A DNA stretch of 19,491 nt, taken from assembly GCA_026388445.1 (NCBI GenBank), contig JAPLJU010000169.1:1-19491 (forward strand), in the 5' to 3' direction. The translations under genes and the position numbers were made by a program. Positions 7,094 to 15,080 of the stretch are shown here, piece by piece. The DNA comes from Deltaproteobacteria bacterium. Lineage in GTDB: Bacteria > Desulfobacterota > Syntrophia > Syntrophales > UBA2192. Numbering within the stretch: the first letter of the stretch is position 1; every line of letters starts with the position of its first letter. The notes beneath the pieces were generated by a model. The model was not told the DNA's origin. It saw only the letters and a list, made by a program, of their open reading frames with translations, and did no database searches.

Positions 7094-8047
7094 ATGGGCA
7101 ACGAAAAGGAAACGAGCAATCGGATCGGTCTGGCCCTGGGAAGCGGCTCCTCCCGTGGCTGGGCCCACATCGGCGTGATCAGGGCGCTGTCGGAGGTTGG
7201 CATAAAGCCGGACGTCGTATGCGGCTGCTCTGTCGGCGCGCTCGTGGGCGCGTCCTACGCGACGGGGATGCTGGATCAGTTAGAGCAGTGGGTACCCTCT
7301 CTGACCAAACTTGAATTCGCGAGATTTTTTGAGTTGAACCTGTCCCTCAAGGGCTTTATTGACACTGAAAGACTCCACGCATTTCTCGCCGGGCATGTCT
7401 GTGGTGAAGATGATCGCATCGAGCATCTGGCCAAGACATACGCGGCTGTCTCAACAGAGCTGGAGACGGGAAGAGAAATATGGTTTACACGGGGCCGCGT
7501 TATGGAAGCTGTCCGGGCATCGATGTCGTTACCCGGTCTTTTTCCGCCGGTTCAGCACGATGGGAAATGGCTGGTCGACGGCGGACTCGTTAATCCCGTA
7601 CCCGTATCTCTATGCCGATCCTTAGGAGCGGATATCGTCATCGCTGTGAATTTGAACGGGGATATTGTGGGTAAACATGTAAGTCAAAAAGGAACGACGA
7701 CGGACAGCGAAAGTATTATAGACAGATTCACAAGAAGTTTTAAGAGTTACTCCACCACCCTATTTCCAAGCCCGGAGCCGGAGAATACCCCACCCGCCTT
7801 GTTTGACGCGATAGCCCTTTCGCTCAACATCATGCAGGACCGGGTCACACGCAGCAGGATGGCCGGAGATCCCCCGGATATCCATCTCGCGCCAAAATTA
7901 TCGCACATCGGCCTTCTGGAAGCTTATCGGGGAAAAGAAGCCATTTGGGAGGGGCGGGAATGTGTGAGACGCATGCTGCCGGAAATACAATATGTCTTAG
8001 GTATGACCCCCCAGGGTGCTGAGACCGAAAAGAAAAAAGCCAAGTAA
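7094..8047 (+). CDS. Patatin-like phospholipase (RssA/NTE type)
   Basis: A 317-residue patatin-family serine acyl hydrolase. The oxyanion loop is GSGSSRGWAH (residues 16-25, the GGGxxRG position), the nucleophile elbow GCSVG with Ser46, and the dyad Asp162 in VDGG, followed by LVNPVPVSLCRSLGADIVIAVN. Spacing and length match the short bacterial NTE/RssA group, which acts on phospholipids or lysophospholipids. There is no signal peptide, so it is cytoplasmic or membrane-peripheral. The start has only a weak purine-rich site (AAAAGTGAAAC). The following methyltransferase-like membrane protein, 80 bases on, may share the transcript; a 6-bp hairpin without U-tract lies between (8094-8108). Confidence 0.9.
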   Translation: MGNEKETSNRIGLALGSGSSRGWAHIGVIRALSEVGIKPDVVCGCSVGALVGASYATGMLDQLEQWVPSLTKLEFARFFELNLSLKGFIDTERLHAFLAGHVCGEDDRIEHLAKTYAAVSTELETGREIWFTRGRVMEAVRASMSLPGLFPPVQHDGKWLVDGGLVNPVPVSLCRSLGADIVIAVNLNGDIVGKHVSQKGTTTDSESIIDRFTRSFKSYSTTLFPSPEPENTPPALFDAIALSLNIMQDRVTRSRMAGDPPDIHLAPKLSHIGLLEAYRGKEAIWEGRECVRRMLPEIQYVLGMTPQGAETEKKKAK

Positions 8048-8127
8048 ATATAGCCACTTCCATGTTTCTTTGAGAAAGTGGGCATACGCCAGAGCCCTGA
8101 CCCAGGGCAAACCGGCAAAAACACTTT

Positions 8128-8817
8128 ATGGCTTCGGAAATATCCACCGCCCAGGTAGCAGCCCGGATCGCTTTAGGATTCGTCGTCATTTGTGCGGCAT
8201 TCTTCGGCCCGGCCGGTACGATAAAGTGGCCCGAGGCTTGGATCTACATTGTCACCCAGTTCTCCTTCTCAACGGCCATGGCGGTTTGGCTGAAGAAGAA
8301 CAACCCCGGGCTCCTGAGAGAGCGCCTGACCCTGGTGAAACGCTCGGCCAGGGAATGGGACAAGGTCATCCTGGCGATATCCACGGTAATCTTCATCCCT
8401 TACATGCTGCTGCCGGGGTTTGATGCCGTCCGTTATGGCTGGTCACAGGTCCCCTTTCTCCTCAAAATTGCGGCATTCGCCGGCATAATCTTCTCACTGG
8501 TCGTTGTGTTCTGGATCATGCGGGTGAACACTTTCCTGTCGAGATTCGCGGAGATCCAAAGAGACAGGGGTCACCGGGTCATCACCGAAGGCCCCTATCG
8601 TTATATCCGGCACCCCATGTACGCCGCGATCATTGTTTTAATCATCAGTATCCCTCTTCTCCTCGGATCGCTCTGGTCCCTTATTCCGGGCGGAATGATG
8701 ATCATCCTTATCATCATTCGAACCGCCCTGGAGGATCGCATGCTGCAGGCGGAGCTGGATGGTTACAGATCCTACGCGGATAAGGTTCGATATAGACTCC
8801 TCCCCGGACTATGGTAA
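8128..8817 (+). CDS. Isoprenylcysteine carboxyl methyltransferase-like membrane protein
   Basis: A 229-residue polytopic membrane protein of the ICMT/PEMT phospholipid methyltransferase superfamily. Hydrophobic segments lie at about residues 12-29, 38-54, 82-97, 108-130 and 164-196. The C-terminal S-adenosylmethionine-binding signature GPYRYIRHPMY is at about 154-164, followed by LEDRMLQAELDGYRSYADKVRYRLLPGLW with the conserved acidic and Tyr residues. The N-terminal NNPGLLRERL is typical of bacterial members. The methyl acceptor of these bacterial proteins is mostly unknown; a lipid or small amphipathic molecule is likely. No good ribosome site precedes the ATG, though the hydrophobic N-terminus supports this start. 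Confidence 0.85.
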   Translation: MASEISTAQVAARIALGFVVICAAFFGPAGTIKWPEAWIYIVTQFSFSTAMAVWLKKNNPGLLRERLTLVKRSAREWDKVILAISTVIFIPYMLLPGFDAVRYGWSQVPFLLKIAAFAGIIFSLVVVFWIMRVNTFLSRFAEIQRDRGHRVITEGPYRYIRHPMYAAIIVLIISIPLLLGSLWSLIPGGMMIILIIIRTALEDRMLQAELDGYRSYADKVRYRLLPGLW

Positions 8818-8975
8818 ACAGGCAACATCGCAGACCCGATGCCTAACTTTCGCTTTCTGACGCTAACGCTGTTGTCACAGCACCGGAACACTCCGATGAT
8901 GCACGGTTATCCCCTCCATTAAGAGCGAAGACATTCGCCCTTTCCAATTGACCGGCCTTTCATGGTCGAATCCGT

Positions 8976-9092
8976 TCAAATGTTCAGCCCGGATACCTTT
9001 GCAGGCTTTCTTGCGCGGTGCTTTTCAACGTAAGACACCAGGATCAGCACAAGCGCGCTCAACAGGGCAATGACGATCAACACTTTCAACAT
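8976..9092 (-). CDS. 38-residue single-helix membrane mini-protein
   Basis: On the minus strand GGGGAGG (9101-9107), eight bases from an ATG, opens a 38-codon frame ending in TGA. The product starts MLKVLIVIALLSALVL, a membrane helix over about residues 3-20, then VEKHRARKPAKVSG, a strongly basic tail that should face the cytoplasm. The very strong ribosome site and clean amphipathic layout make this a better candidate than any other frame in the 777-base gap between the methyltransferase and metallophosphoesterase genes. A possible promoter (TTGAAA, 16 bases, TAATAT) lies further upstream on the same strand at about 9317-9344. Function unknown; such peptides often tune a membrane partner or act as toxins. 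Confidence 0.55.
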   Translation of the reverse strand: MLKVLIVIALLSALVLILVSYVEKHRARKPAKVSGLNI

Positions 9093-9594
9093 CTTTCACG
9101 CCTCCCCTCGATGATTTGTCTGAGATCGGATGTTTCAGAAAACGACGGGCGGATTATCTGCTCTGAAAATGAAGAAATAACGTCGTGACGGAAGGAATAC
9201 CTACGCGTTGATTTGGCCGTTGAAAGAGAGGGGGAATCAGGTGGGTGAACAGTTCAATCGCGATGAACGGGAATGAGAGCCGCGAACATAAAGCTGTTTT
9301 CACGATCTCTATAATCATATTAACACCCTTTTTTGGTTTTTCAAGAGCGAAAAACGGCCGATAAATTGCAGAGACTATACCTCAAAGCGTCAGCGGGATA
9401 CGTCGAAAGCCCGCCGAATTTAACGACCCGCGCAGGGCGATTGAGATGGAAAATTATGTTATTTCAGCAAGGTACGAGATTGAGATGCCAGGCGTCACCG
9501 GGTACTCCTGAATTTTGTAAGTCTCTACAAATATTACACCTTGCTTGAAACCCCGGATTGTGATAGGAGGGGCGTCACTGTGTAACGTCCCATT
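9093..9594. other. Long intergenic stretch, mostly without recognisable genes
   Basis: About 500 bases between the mini-protein and the metallophosphoesterase. It has frames of 33-71 codons without good ribosome sites and a short inverted repeat TTGTA/TACAA (9515-9530). The only site with clear ribosome-binding quality, AGGAGGGG near 9565-9572, is followed by a GTG whose frame closes at once. No tRNA or known RNA motif was recognised. Confidence 0.4.
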
Positions 9595-10722
9595 GTGCGA
9601 AAGATCAAGACTGCTTACCGCCCTGCGAGTACAAGACAGCAGGCTCCAATAACTCCTATGATACCAACCTGCGGGACTTCCGGCCCTGAGGCGAGGAATT
9701 GCCAACCACGCAAAGCCCTGCCCGTCCTCCTTGCCCTGTTTTTTCTCATTGCCACGGACGGCTATCTAACCCCTGTTGCGGCAGGCAGGAATTCTTACTA
9801 CCACATTGTCGTTTTATCGGACCTCCACCTCCCCGGACGAAACCTGGAAGCAAAAGAGAAGGCCATTGACAATGTCAATTCCTGGTCTGATGTCCATTCC
9901 GTCGTCCTCCTGGGGGATATATGCGACAGGAGGGGAACCGAAAAGGAATACGACTTCGCAAAAGAGTTTCTGTCCCGCCTCAAGAAACCGTTTCACCCCA
10001 TCACGGGAAATCACGATTTCCTTTACGAGCAGGACTCCTTTGTCCAGGGAAACAGAAAAGGGTTTCCGGAGGAGCGGGCGATTAAGCTCAAGCGATTCAA
10101 AGATACGTTTGGATTGAAAGAGATCTATTACAGCAAGAGACTCCCCCACTACCTTCTCGTTTTTCTCTCCATAGACAGCCTGTATTCGAATCATCATGCG
10201 GAAATCTCGCAGAAGCAGATCGAGTGGTTCGCGGCCGAGCTGAACCGGAACAAAACGGTGCCGACCATTGTCTTCTATCACGCGCCGTTAAAGGGAACCC
10301 TGACGGGAAGCAACGTCGTGGCGCTGTTCAACCATTTTTTCGCCGCACAGCCCGCCGAGACGATTAAAAAGATCATTAAAAATAACCCCCAGGTCTTCCT
10401 CTGGGTGTCGGGGCATACTCACACGGCACCGGAGAATATCAATTACGTGCATAACGTCAATCTTTATGAAGGGCGGGTCCTGAATGTTCACAATGCCGAC
10501 ATGGACGGGAGAAGCTTCGTTTCCCATGCAGGCCTTGGGGTGGGCACACATGACAACATATGGACCAACTCTCTCTTCCTGTACCCGGACAGGGTCGTCA
10601 TTAAAACCTACGACCAGAAGAAGGGGTACTGGCTGGAAGAAAAAACGAGAGAAATCCAGACACCCGCATTCGTCAGAAAAGGATCCAAACCGGCGACAGG
10701 GTCCCTGCCCGGCCCACGTTAA
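9595..10722 (+). CDS. Exported calcineurin-like metallophosphoesterase
   Basis: A phosphohydrolase with the full metallophosphoesterase motif set in order: SDLH (Asp76, His78), GDICDR (107-112), GNHD (138-141), YHAP (His229) and SGHTH (272-276), binding two metal ions. A signal peptide follows a basic stretch: hydrophobic LPVLLALFFLIA at about 42-53 with a likely cut after PVAA (about residue 63), so it acts outside the cytoplasm. The start is uncertain: GTG 9595 follows an in-frame stop at 9583 and lacks a ribosome site; ATG 9658 is an alternative and also keeps the signal peptide. It is flanked by noncoding DNA on both sides and appears to be a single-gene unit. The substrate (nucleotide, phospholipid or other phosphodiester) cannot be told. 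Confidence 0.85.
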   Translation: MRKIKTAYRPASTRQQAPITPMIPTCGTSGPEARNCQPRKALPVLLALFFLIATDGYLTPVAAGRNSYYHIVVLSDLHLPGRNLEAKEKAIDNVNSWSDVHSVVLLGDICDRRGTEKEYDFAKEFLSRLKKPFHPITGNHDFLYEQDSFVQGNRKGFPEERAIKLKRFKDTFGLKEIYYSKRLPHYLLVFLSIDSLYSNHHAEISQKQIEWFAAELNRNKTVPTIVFYHAPLKGTLTGSNVVALFNHFFAAQPAETIKKIIKNNPQVFLWVSGHTHTAPENINYVHNVNLYEGRVLNVHNADMDGRSFVSHAGLGVGTHDNIWTNSLFLYPDRVVIKTYDQKKGYWLEEKTREIQTPAFVRKGSKPATGSLPGPR

Positions 10723-10874
10723 GAAACGGCCAAAACGCCTTTCTGTATTGCCGATTCCCCACACTTTCAAAGTTTTTAATCATTGAATCCGGAAGCACTT
10801 TTTTAGTGACATACCAGGTGAAATGAACCTTCAAATCTGGTACATATCGGTGAGTTTACTGGAGGGGCTTCAGG

Positions 10875-12056
10875 ATGCTGACGAAACGGGAGATCACTGA
10901 GAAAGCGCTTGAGCTGGGATTCGCCGATGTCGGCTTCACGACGGCGGAACCTTTTACCTCTCAGCAGGAGATCCTCGAAGAACGAAAAGAGTCTTATGGC
11001 TGGACATTGGCCGGGGGCTTAGACCTCGCAGGCGGTACGGACCCGAGGAATGCCCTGCCCGAAGCGAAATCCGTCATCGTCCTCCTGGAGAGTTACCTTG
11101 AGAAAGCCTATCCACCCGCGCTGGAAGGCCATTTCGGCCGATGCTATCTAGACGACGACCGCGTCACGAAGGATGGTATGACCAAGAGGCTGGGCCTGTT
11201 CCGCGAGTTCCTCAAGCAAGAAGGCATTGCCTCCAGGGTTCCCTTCAATGCACCGCAGCGCCTCGCCGCCGCCAGGGCCGGCTTGGGAGACTTCGGCAAG
11301 AACAATTTTCTCTATGCCCACCGGGTCGCAGGACACAGCTCCTGGGTCGTACCGCTCCCCGTCATTGTCGACGGGGAATTTACCCCTGATCCGCCATCGG
11401 TCGCCGTCGGATGCCCCGAATGGTGCCGTAATGCATGTATTGCTGCCTGTCCCACGCAGGCCATCCGTGGACCGAACAGGCTCGAACCCAAGCGCTGCAT
11501 CGCCTTTCTGACTTATTTCGGCCGGGGACTGACGCCACCGGAACTTCGGGAACCTATGGGCCTGTGGGTTTACGGGTGTGACCGCTGCCAAAACGTCTGT
11601 CCCAGGAACACATCCTGGATGGCACAGGAACGGCCAATCAACGAGCGGGTCACTGCCAAGGCTGGGTCCTTCGATCTCTCCTGCCTTATCAAGATGGATC
11701 GGGAATTCTTCCTCAACCGGGTTTGGCCCCACATGTTCTACATGTCCGACAAGGATCTCTGGCGCTGGCACATGAACGCCGCCCGGGCCATGGGGAACAC
11801 CCGCGATGACCGCTACATTCCGGCGCTGGCCTCCGCCCTGCGTGAAAATACGGACGAGCGGGTGCGGGCCATGGCTGCCTGGGCCCTGGGCCGCATCGGG
11901 GGCGTCACGGCAAGGAAGACATTAGAGATGCACCTCCTGAAGGAAGACGGCGTCGTGAAAACTGAGGTTCGTTCAGCCCTGGACAACATGCCGCAGGCAC
12001 GACTCGAAGAAAAGCAGGCCCTACCGGGAATCAACGGACAGGATCACAGCAAATAA
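10875..12056 (+). CDS. QueG-like 2x[4Fe-4S] protein with C-terminal HEAT repeats
   Basis: A 393-residue relative of epoxyqueuosine reductase (QueG), the cobalamin and Fe-S enzyme that finishes queuosine in tRNA. The N-terminal half has the family pattern (ALELGFADVGFTTAEPF, LPEAKSVIVLLESY, ARAGLGDFGKNNFL where QueG has GLGWIGKNT). Two clusters follow: Cys180, 184, 188, 192-Pro and Cys208, 235, 238, 242-Pro (GCDRCQNVCP). The first motif is C-x3-C-x3-C-x3-CP, while QueG usually has C-x2-C-x2-C-x3-CP. Residues about 300-375 form HEAT-like helices (NAARAMGNTRDDRYIPALASAL). Strong site GGAGGGG at 10861-10867. Two cupin genes follow closely. It may be true QueG or a family paralogue; the altered cluster spacing and changed Gly-Trp motif make a different role likely. 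Confidence 0.75.
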   Translation: MLTKREITEKALELGFADVGFTTAEPFTSQQEILEERKESYGWTLAGGLDLAGGTDPRNALPEAKSVIVLLESYLEKAYPPALEGHFGRCYLDDDRVTKDGMTKRLGLFREFLKQEGIASRVPFNAPQRLAAARAGLGDFGKNNFLYAHRVAGHSSWVVPLPVIVDGEFTPDPPSVAVGCPEWCRNACIAACPTQAIRGPNRLEPKRCIAFLTYFGRGLTPPELREPMGLWVYGCDRCQNVCPRNTSWMAQERPINERVTAKAGSFDLSCLIKMDREFFLNRVWPHMFYMSDKDLWRWHMNAARAMGNTRDDRYIPALASALRENTDERVRAMAAWALGRIGGVTARKTLEMHLLKEDGVVKTEVRSALDNMPQARLEEKQALPGINGQDHSK

Positions 12057-12073
12057 AAAATCTGGAGGGATAT

Positions 12074-12424
12074 ATGAAAATTACAAGCCTCGACAAGCTG
12101 GAAAAAACGAAGATGACGATGGAAGGCGCGAAGGATACCTGGAAGCAGGTTCCCATTTCCAAGGCGGATGGCTCGCCGGTCTTTTCTTTCCGCGTGTTCA
12201 CGATCATGCCCGGGGGCCACACGCCTTACCACACGCACGCCTCCGAACACCTCAACTACATCATCGAGGGCGAGGGGGCCCTCGTGGATGAAAAGGGGAA
12301 TGAGCGCCCCGTGAAAAGGGGGGACTTTGCGCTGGTGCTGCCGAATGAAAAACACCGCTACAGGAACACGTCATCACAGCGCCCTATGGTCATGATCTGC
12401 GCCGTGCCGAAGGAATATGAGTAA
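12074..12424 (+). CDS. Small cupin protein
   Basis: A 116-residue single-domain cupin. Motif 1 is GGHTPYHTHASEHLNYIIEG (residues 47-66), with His53, His55 and His59 as likely metal ligands (Glu58 beside them); motif 2 is PNEKHRYRN with His94. Such small cupins bind a metal and serve as isomerases, dioxygenases or small-molecule sensors; nothing here separates these. GGAGGG ends six bases before the ATG, and only 17 bases separate it from the QueG-like gene, so the two are almost surely co-transcribed. Confidence 0.85.
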   Translation: MKITSLDKLEKTKMTMEGAKDTWKQVPISKADGSPVFSFRVFTIMPGGHTPYHTHASEHLNYIIEGEGALVDEKGNERPVKRGDFALVLPNEKHRYRNTSSQRPMVMICAVPKEYE

Positions 12425-12469
12425 CCGGCCCGCGGTACGCAGAACGAACCGTTTTCAAAGGAGGGGGGT

Positions 12470-12793
12470 ATGGGCATCAAACTCTACCGTGAAGCTGTGC
12501 CGGTCACGATGCTTCCGGGCATCGTCCGGAAAACCCTCGTTGAGGGAGAGAAAATGATGATCTGCGAATTCACGCTGGAAGCCGGCTCGGAGATCCCGAC
12601 GCACAGCCACAGCCACGAGCAGGTCGGTTATATTCTCGCGGGACGGTTGCGGCTGACCATCGAGGGTGAAAGCCGACTGGTCGAACCGGGCGACAGCTAC
12701 GCCGTCCCGCCGAATGTGTCACACCATGCGCAGGTCCTCGAGCGCGCCATTGTCATTGACACCTTCTGCCCGCCTCGAGAGGACTATCGATAA
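12470..12793 (+). CDS. Second small cupin protein
   Basis: A 107-residue cupin with motif 1 G-SEIPT-HSHSHEQVGYILAG: ligands His45 and His47, Gln51 where Glu is usual, and His85 or His86 in motif 2 (PPNVSHHAQV). The Glu-to-Gln change is common in this small-cupin group. AAAGGAGGGGGG precedes the ATG closely. It lies 45 bases after the first cupin, which it does not closely resemble in sequence, so this is not a recent tandem copy. The QueG-like protein and two cupins form a probable three-gene operon; its pathway is unknown. Confidence 0.85.
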   Translation: MGIKLYREAVPVTMLPGIVRKTLVEGEKMMICEFTLEAGSEIPTHSHSHEQVGYILAGRLRLTIEGESRLVEPGDSYAVPPNVSHHAQVLERAIVIDTFCPPREDYR

Positions 12794-12842
12794 CAAAAGG
12801 AGGGCTGCTTAGACGGTTCACAGATCCAGGATAATCCCTGTT

Positions 12843-13283
12843 TTACATACCCTTTACCGCCTTGAAACGTGCGATCAGCTCCGAGTCGTCGAATACTTCG
12901 AGCACGTCCCCTGAAATTTTGAATCGCCTTGCCGATCCCAGAGCATTAAAAAAGGCGTCCTCCAGGTCACCGATGCCCCTCGGGCAGGCCATCTTCGTCG
13001 ATCCCAGGGCGGAAAAGCGAAGACGGTCACCCTCTAATTTGTAACCGCCGAAAAACCGGTTGCAGCCCCCGTGGCCGACAACCCGGCTATCCGAAGACAG
13101 CAGGCGAAGGTAAGGCGATGGCCGGCCTGGCTGCATAATGACTTCTTTCCCGCGGAACTCAGCAAGTTTCCAGTCCGTATTCTCGAGGGATATCGAGGGC
13201 TTCCCGGTACTACCGTGCAAACCGGAACACCCGGGGCAAACCGCCACCGTCAATATCATCCATATTAAGCAGAACTTTTTCAT
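12843..13283 (-). CDS. META/HslJ-domain exported protein
   Basis: A 146-residue protein with an N-terminal export signal (MKKFCLIWMILTVAV) and one META domain, as in HslJ. The hallmark is GGCNRFFGGYKLEGDRLRF (residues 72-90) and STKMACP (95-101), followed by the helix DLEDAFFNALGSARRF and strands ending in ARFKAVKG. Cys16 and Cys19 lie at the end of the signal, but VCPGC is not a good lipobox, so lipid attachment is doubtful. The start at 13283 has GGGGGAGGA upstream; an earlier in-frame ATG (13373) would put 30 non-signal residues ahead of the signal. META proteins sit in the cell envelope and have been linked to stress or drug tolerance; the exact role is unknown. Confidence 0.85.
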   Translation of the reverse strand: MKKFCLIWMILTVAVCPGCSGLHGSTGKPSISLENTDWKLAEFRGKEVIMQPGRPSPYLRLLSSDSRVVGHGGCNRFFGGYKLEGDRLRFSALGSTKMACPRGIGDLEDAFFNALGSARRFKISGDVLEVFDDSELIARFKAVKGM

Positions 13284-13409
13284 ATCCCGATCCTCCCCCG
13301 GAGGATGTGCGCCGGAGCGGACGCCTTTCCCCGACAGGTCCCTGATTACCACAGCCGGTAGTGTATAGTCCACCCGGTTGACTGTGCGAAATTGGGCCCG
13401 AGTTACGTA

Positions 13410-13438
13410 TTGACAGGAAGTCGCATTTAAGGAATATT
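13410..13438 (+). promoter_or_regulatory. Candidate sigma70 promoter for the acyltransferase gene
   Basis: Perfect TTGACA (13410-13415), 17 bases, then AATATT (13433-13438, 4/6). Transcription would begin near 13445, right at the ATG of 13446: either that start is used leaderless, or translation starts at the ATG of 13485. Confidence 0.5.
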
Positions 13439-13445
13439 TGGTTTT

Positions 13446-14090
13446 ATGGCCCCATCAGAGACGGCTCAGCAGGCCACAGGCCCCATGCAATACACGATAT
13501 TCGACGTTCCCATCTTAAGGGACATCTTTCGCTGGCTGGCGATTCTTTTTATAAAGATGATCGGGTGGCGCAAGGATGGAAGTTTACCCGACATCCCTAA
13601 GTATGTCATCATCGTGGCGCCGCACACCTCCAACTGGGATTTTCCCATCGGTCTGGCCATGGCCTTTGCTTTGAAGCTCAGAGGCTACTGGCTCGGAAAG
13701 GACGGCCTCTTCCGGTGGCCCTTTCACGGATTCTTCCGGTGGCTCGGCGGCATTCCCATCGATCGGTCCAAGTCGAGCGATGTCGTAGCGCAGATGGTCC
13801 AGGTCTTCAAGGAACGAAACAAGCTCACCATGGTCCTGGCCCCCGAGGGAACCCGGAAGAAGGTCATGTACTGGAAAAGCGGGTTCTATTACATCGCCCG
13901 GGGCGCCAATGTCCCGATCGTGCTCGCTTTTCTGGATTACCTGCGCAAGGCAGGGGGTATAGGCCCCGTTTTCAATCCGACCGGCGATATCGAAGCCGAC
14001 ATGGAATATATTCGCGCCTTCTACGCAACGGTGACTGGAAAGCACCCCGAAAAGCAATGCATCCCCTCCTTCATGCCGGAGAAGCAGTGA
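13446..14090 (+). CDS. 1-acylglycerol-3-phosphate acyltransferase family protein
   Basis: A lysophospholipid acyltransferase-family protein of 214 residues (201 if started at ATG 13485, whose MQYTIFDVP start also looks natural). Block I is APHTSNWD with His60 and Asp65 (HX4D); GGIPIDRSKS (101-110) is the glycerol-phosphate-binding block; PEGTR (133-137) is block III. RWLAILFIKMIGW near the N-terminus is a membrane-contacting hydrophobic stretch. It should transfer an acyl chain to a lysolipid at the inner membrane, but short members of this subgroup are not all phosphatidate enzymes. No good ribosome site precedes either start. It diverges from the META-domain gene. Confidence 0.88.
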   Translation: MAPSETAQQATGPMQYTIFDVPILRDIFRWLAILFIKMIGWRKDGSLPDIPKYVIIVAPHTSNWDFPIGLAMAFALKLRGYWLGKDGLFRWPFHGFFRWLGGIPIDRSKSSDVVAQMVQVFKERNKLTMVLAPEGTRKKVMYWKSGFYYIARGANVPIVLAFLDYLRKAGGIGPVFNPTGDIEADMEYIRAFYATVTGKHPEKQCIPSFMPEKQ

Positions 14091-14182
14091 AACGGATGGG
14101 TGAAAAATCCGAACACTTGCGGACCGGGCGCGGATGACTTTTGACATAAAAACGATACAGAAAGGCTTTAAGGAGGGCAGTC

Positions 14183-15037
14183 ATGCGATGGAGAGAGGGA
14201 AGAAGAAGCGATAATGTTGAAGACCGCCGGGGTATGACGGTCTCCCGGGGTTTCGTGGGGGGAGGAATCGGGACCATCGTGCTCGTGCTCGTTGCGCTTT
14301 ATTTCGGGGTTGATCCGAGCGTCATCCTGAACCAGATGCCGACGACGGGGAGTCCGCCATCGGTGGAACAGTCCGCAGGCAAGCCTTCAGGACAGGATGA
14401 GCTCGCCGAGTTCGTCTCCGTCGTCCTCGCGGATACCGAGGATACCTGGCGTGAGGTCTTCCGCCAGGGAGGACAAACCTACCGGGAACCCAAGCTGGTC
14501 CTCTTTTCGGGCGCCGTCCAGTCCGCCTGCGGATTCGCCCAGGCCGCGATGGGCCCCTTCTACTGCCCGCTGGACGGGACAGTGTATATTGATCTGATTT
14601 TCTACCGCGATCTCAAGGAGCGGTTCAAGGCCCCGGGAGACTTTGCCCAGGCCTACGTCATCGCCCACGAAGTCGGGCATCACGTGCAGAACCAGCTCGG
14701 CATCATGCAGAAGGTTCAGGACATGCGGAGCCGGGTCGATGAAGTGCGGGCAAACGACCTTTCCGTCCGGACGGAACTCCAGGCGGATTGCTTTTCCGGC
14801 CTCTGGGCACATCACGCAAACAAGGCCCGGCAGATCCTCGAGTCGGGGGATATCGAAGAGGCCCTGAACGCCGCCAGCAGTATCGGCGATGACCGCATCC
14901 AGAAACAGACCCGGGGCCACGTCGTTCCCGACTCATTCACTCACGGAAGTTCCGAGCAACGGGTTCGATGGTTCAAGCGGGGAATCGAGACGGGCGATTT
15001 TGCACAGTGCAACAGCTTTAACGTGAGGAACCCGTAA
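14183..15037 (+). CDS. YpfJ-type neutral zinc metallopeptidase
   Basis: A 284-residue membrane-anchored protein of the putative neutral zinc metallopeptidase (YpfJ/DUF2342-like) family. The N-terminal layout is characteristic: MRWREGRRSDNVEDRRG, then one hydrophobic segment at about 26-43, then a Ser/Pro linker. The extracytoplasmic domain carries SACGFAQAAMGPFYCP with two Cys that may form a disulfide, the zinc site HEVGH (162-166) and the third-ligand region RTELQADCFSG (Glu198). AAGGAGGG gives a strong start. It begins 92 bases after the acyltransferase and lies 43 bases before the hydrolase gene, so it heads a likely three-gene run. Substrate unknown. Confidence 0.9.
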   Translation: MRWREGRRSDNVEDRRGMTVSRGFVGGGIGTIVLVLVALYFGVDPSVILNQMPTTGSPPSVEQSAGKPSGQDELAEFVSVVLADTEDTWREVFRQGGQTYREPKLVLFSGAVQSACGFAQAAMGPFYCPLDGTVYIDLIFYRDLKERFKAPGDFAQAYVIAHEVGHHVQNQLGIMQKVQDMRSRVDEVRANDLSVRTELQADCFSGLWAHHANKARQILESGDIEEALNAASSIGDDRIQKQTRGHVVPDSFTHGSSEQRVRWFKRGIETGDFAQCNSFNVRNP

Positions 15038-15080
15038 TACCGTTCGAAAAAAATCAACGCAGAAAAAAAGAGGACATCCC

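Noticed and set aside
8868..8881. Hairpin GCTGT-TGTC-ACAGC after the methyltransferase gene
   Set aside because: Five base pairs and no U-tract.
9263..9364. A 33-codon plus-strand frame with a hydrophobic middle (AVFTISIIILTPFFG)
   Set aside because: No ribosome site at a useful distance and a GTG alternative only marginally better; kept out because the frame cannot be separated from chance.
9333..9548. A 71-codon plus-strand frame before the metallophosphoesterase
   Set aside because: No ribosome site, no recognisable motif, and it overlaps an equally open minus-strand frame.
12830..12846. CAGG/CCTG hairpin with TTTT between the second cupin and the META gene
   Set aside because: Four base pairs only; too weak to call although it is placed well for a convergent terminator.
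14141..14146. Perfect TTGACA before the metallopeptidase gene
   Set aside because: No -10 at 16-18 bases downstream; likely chance.
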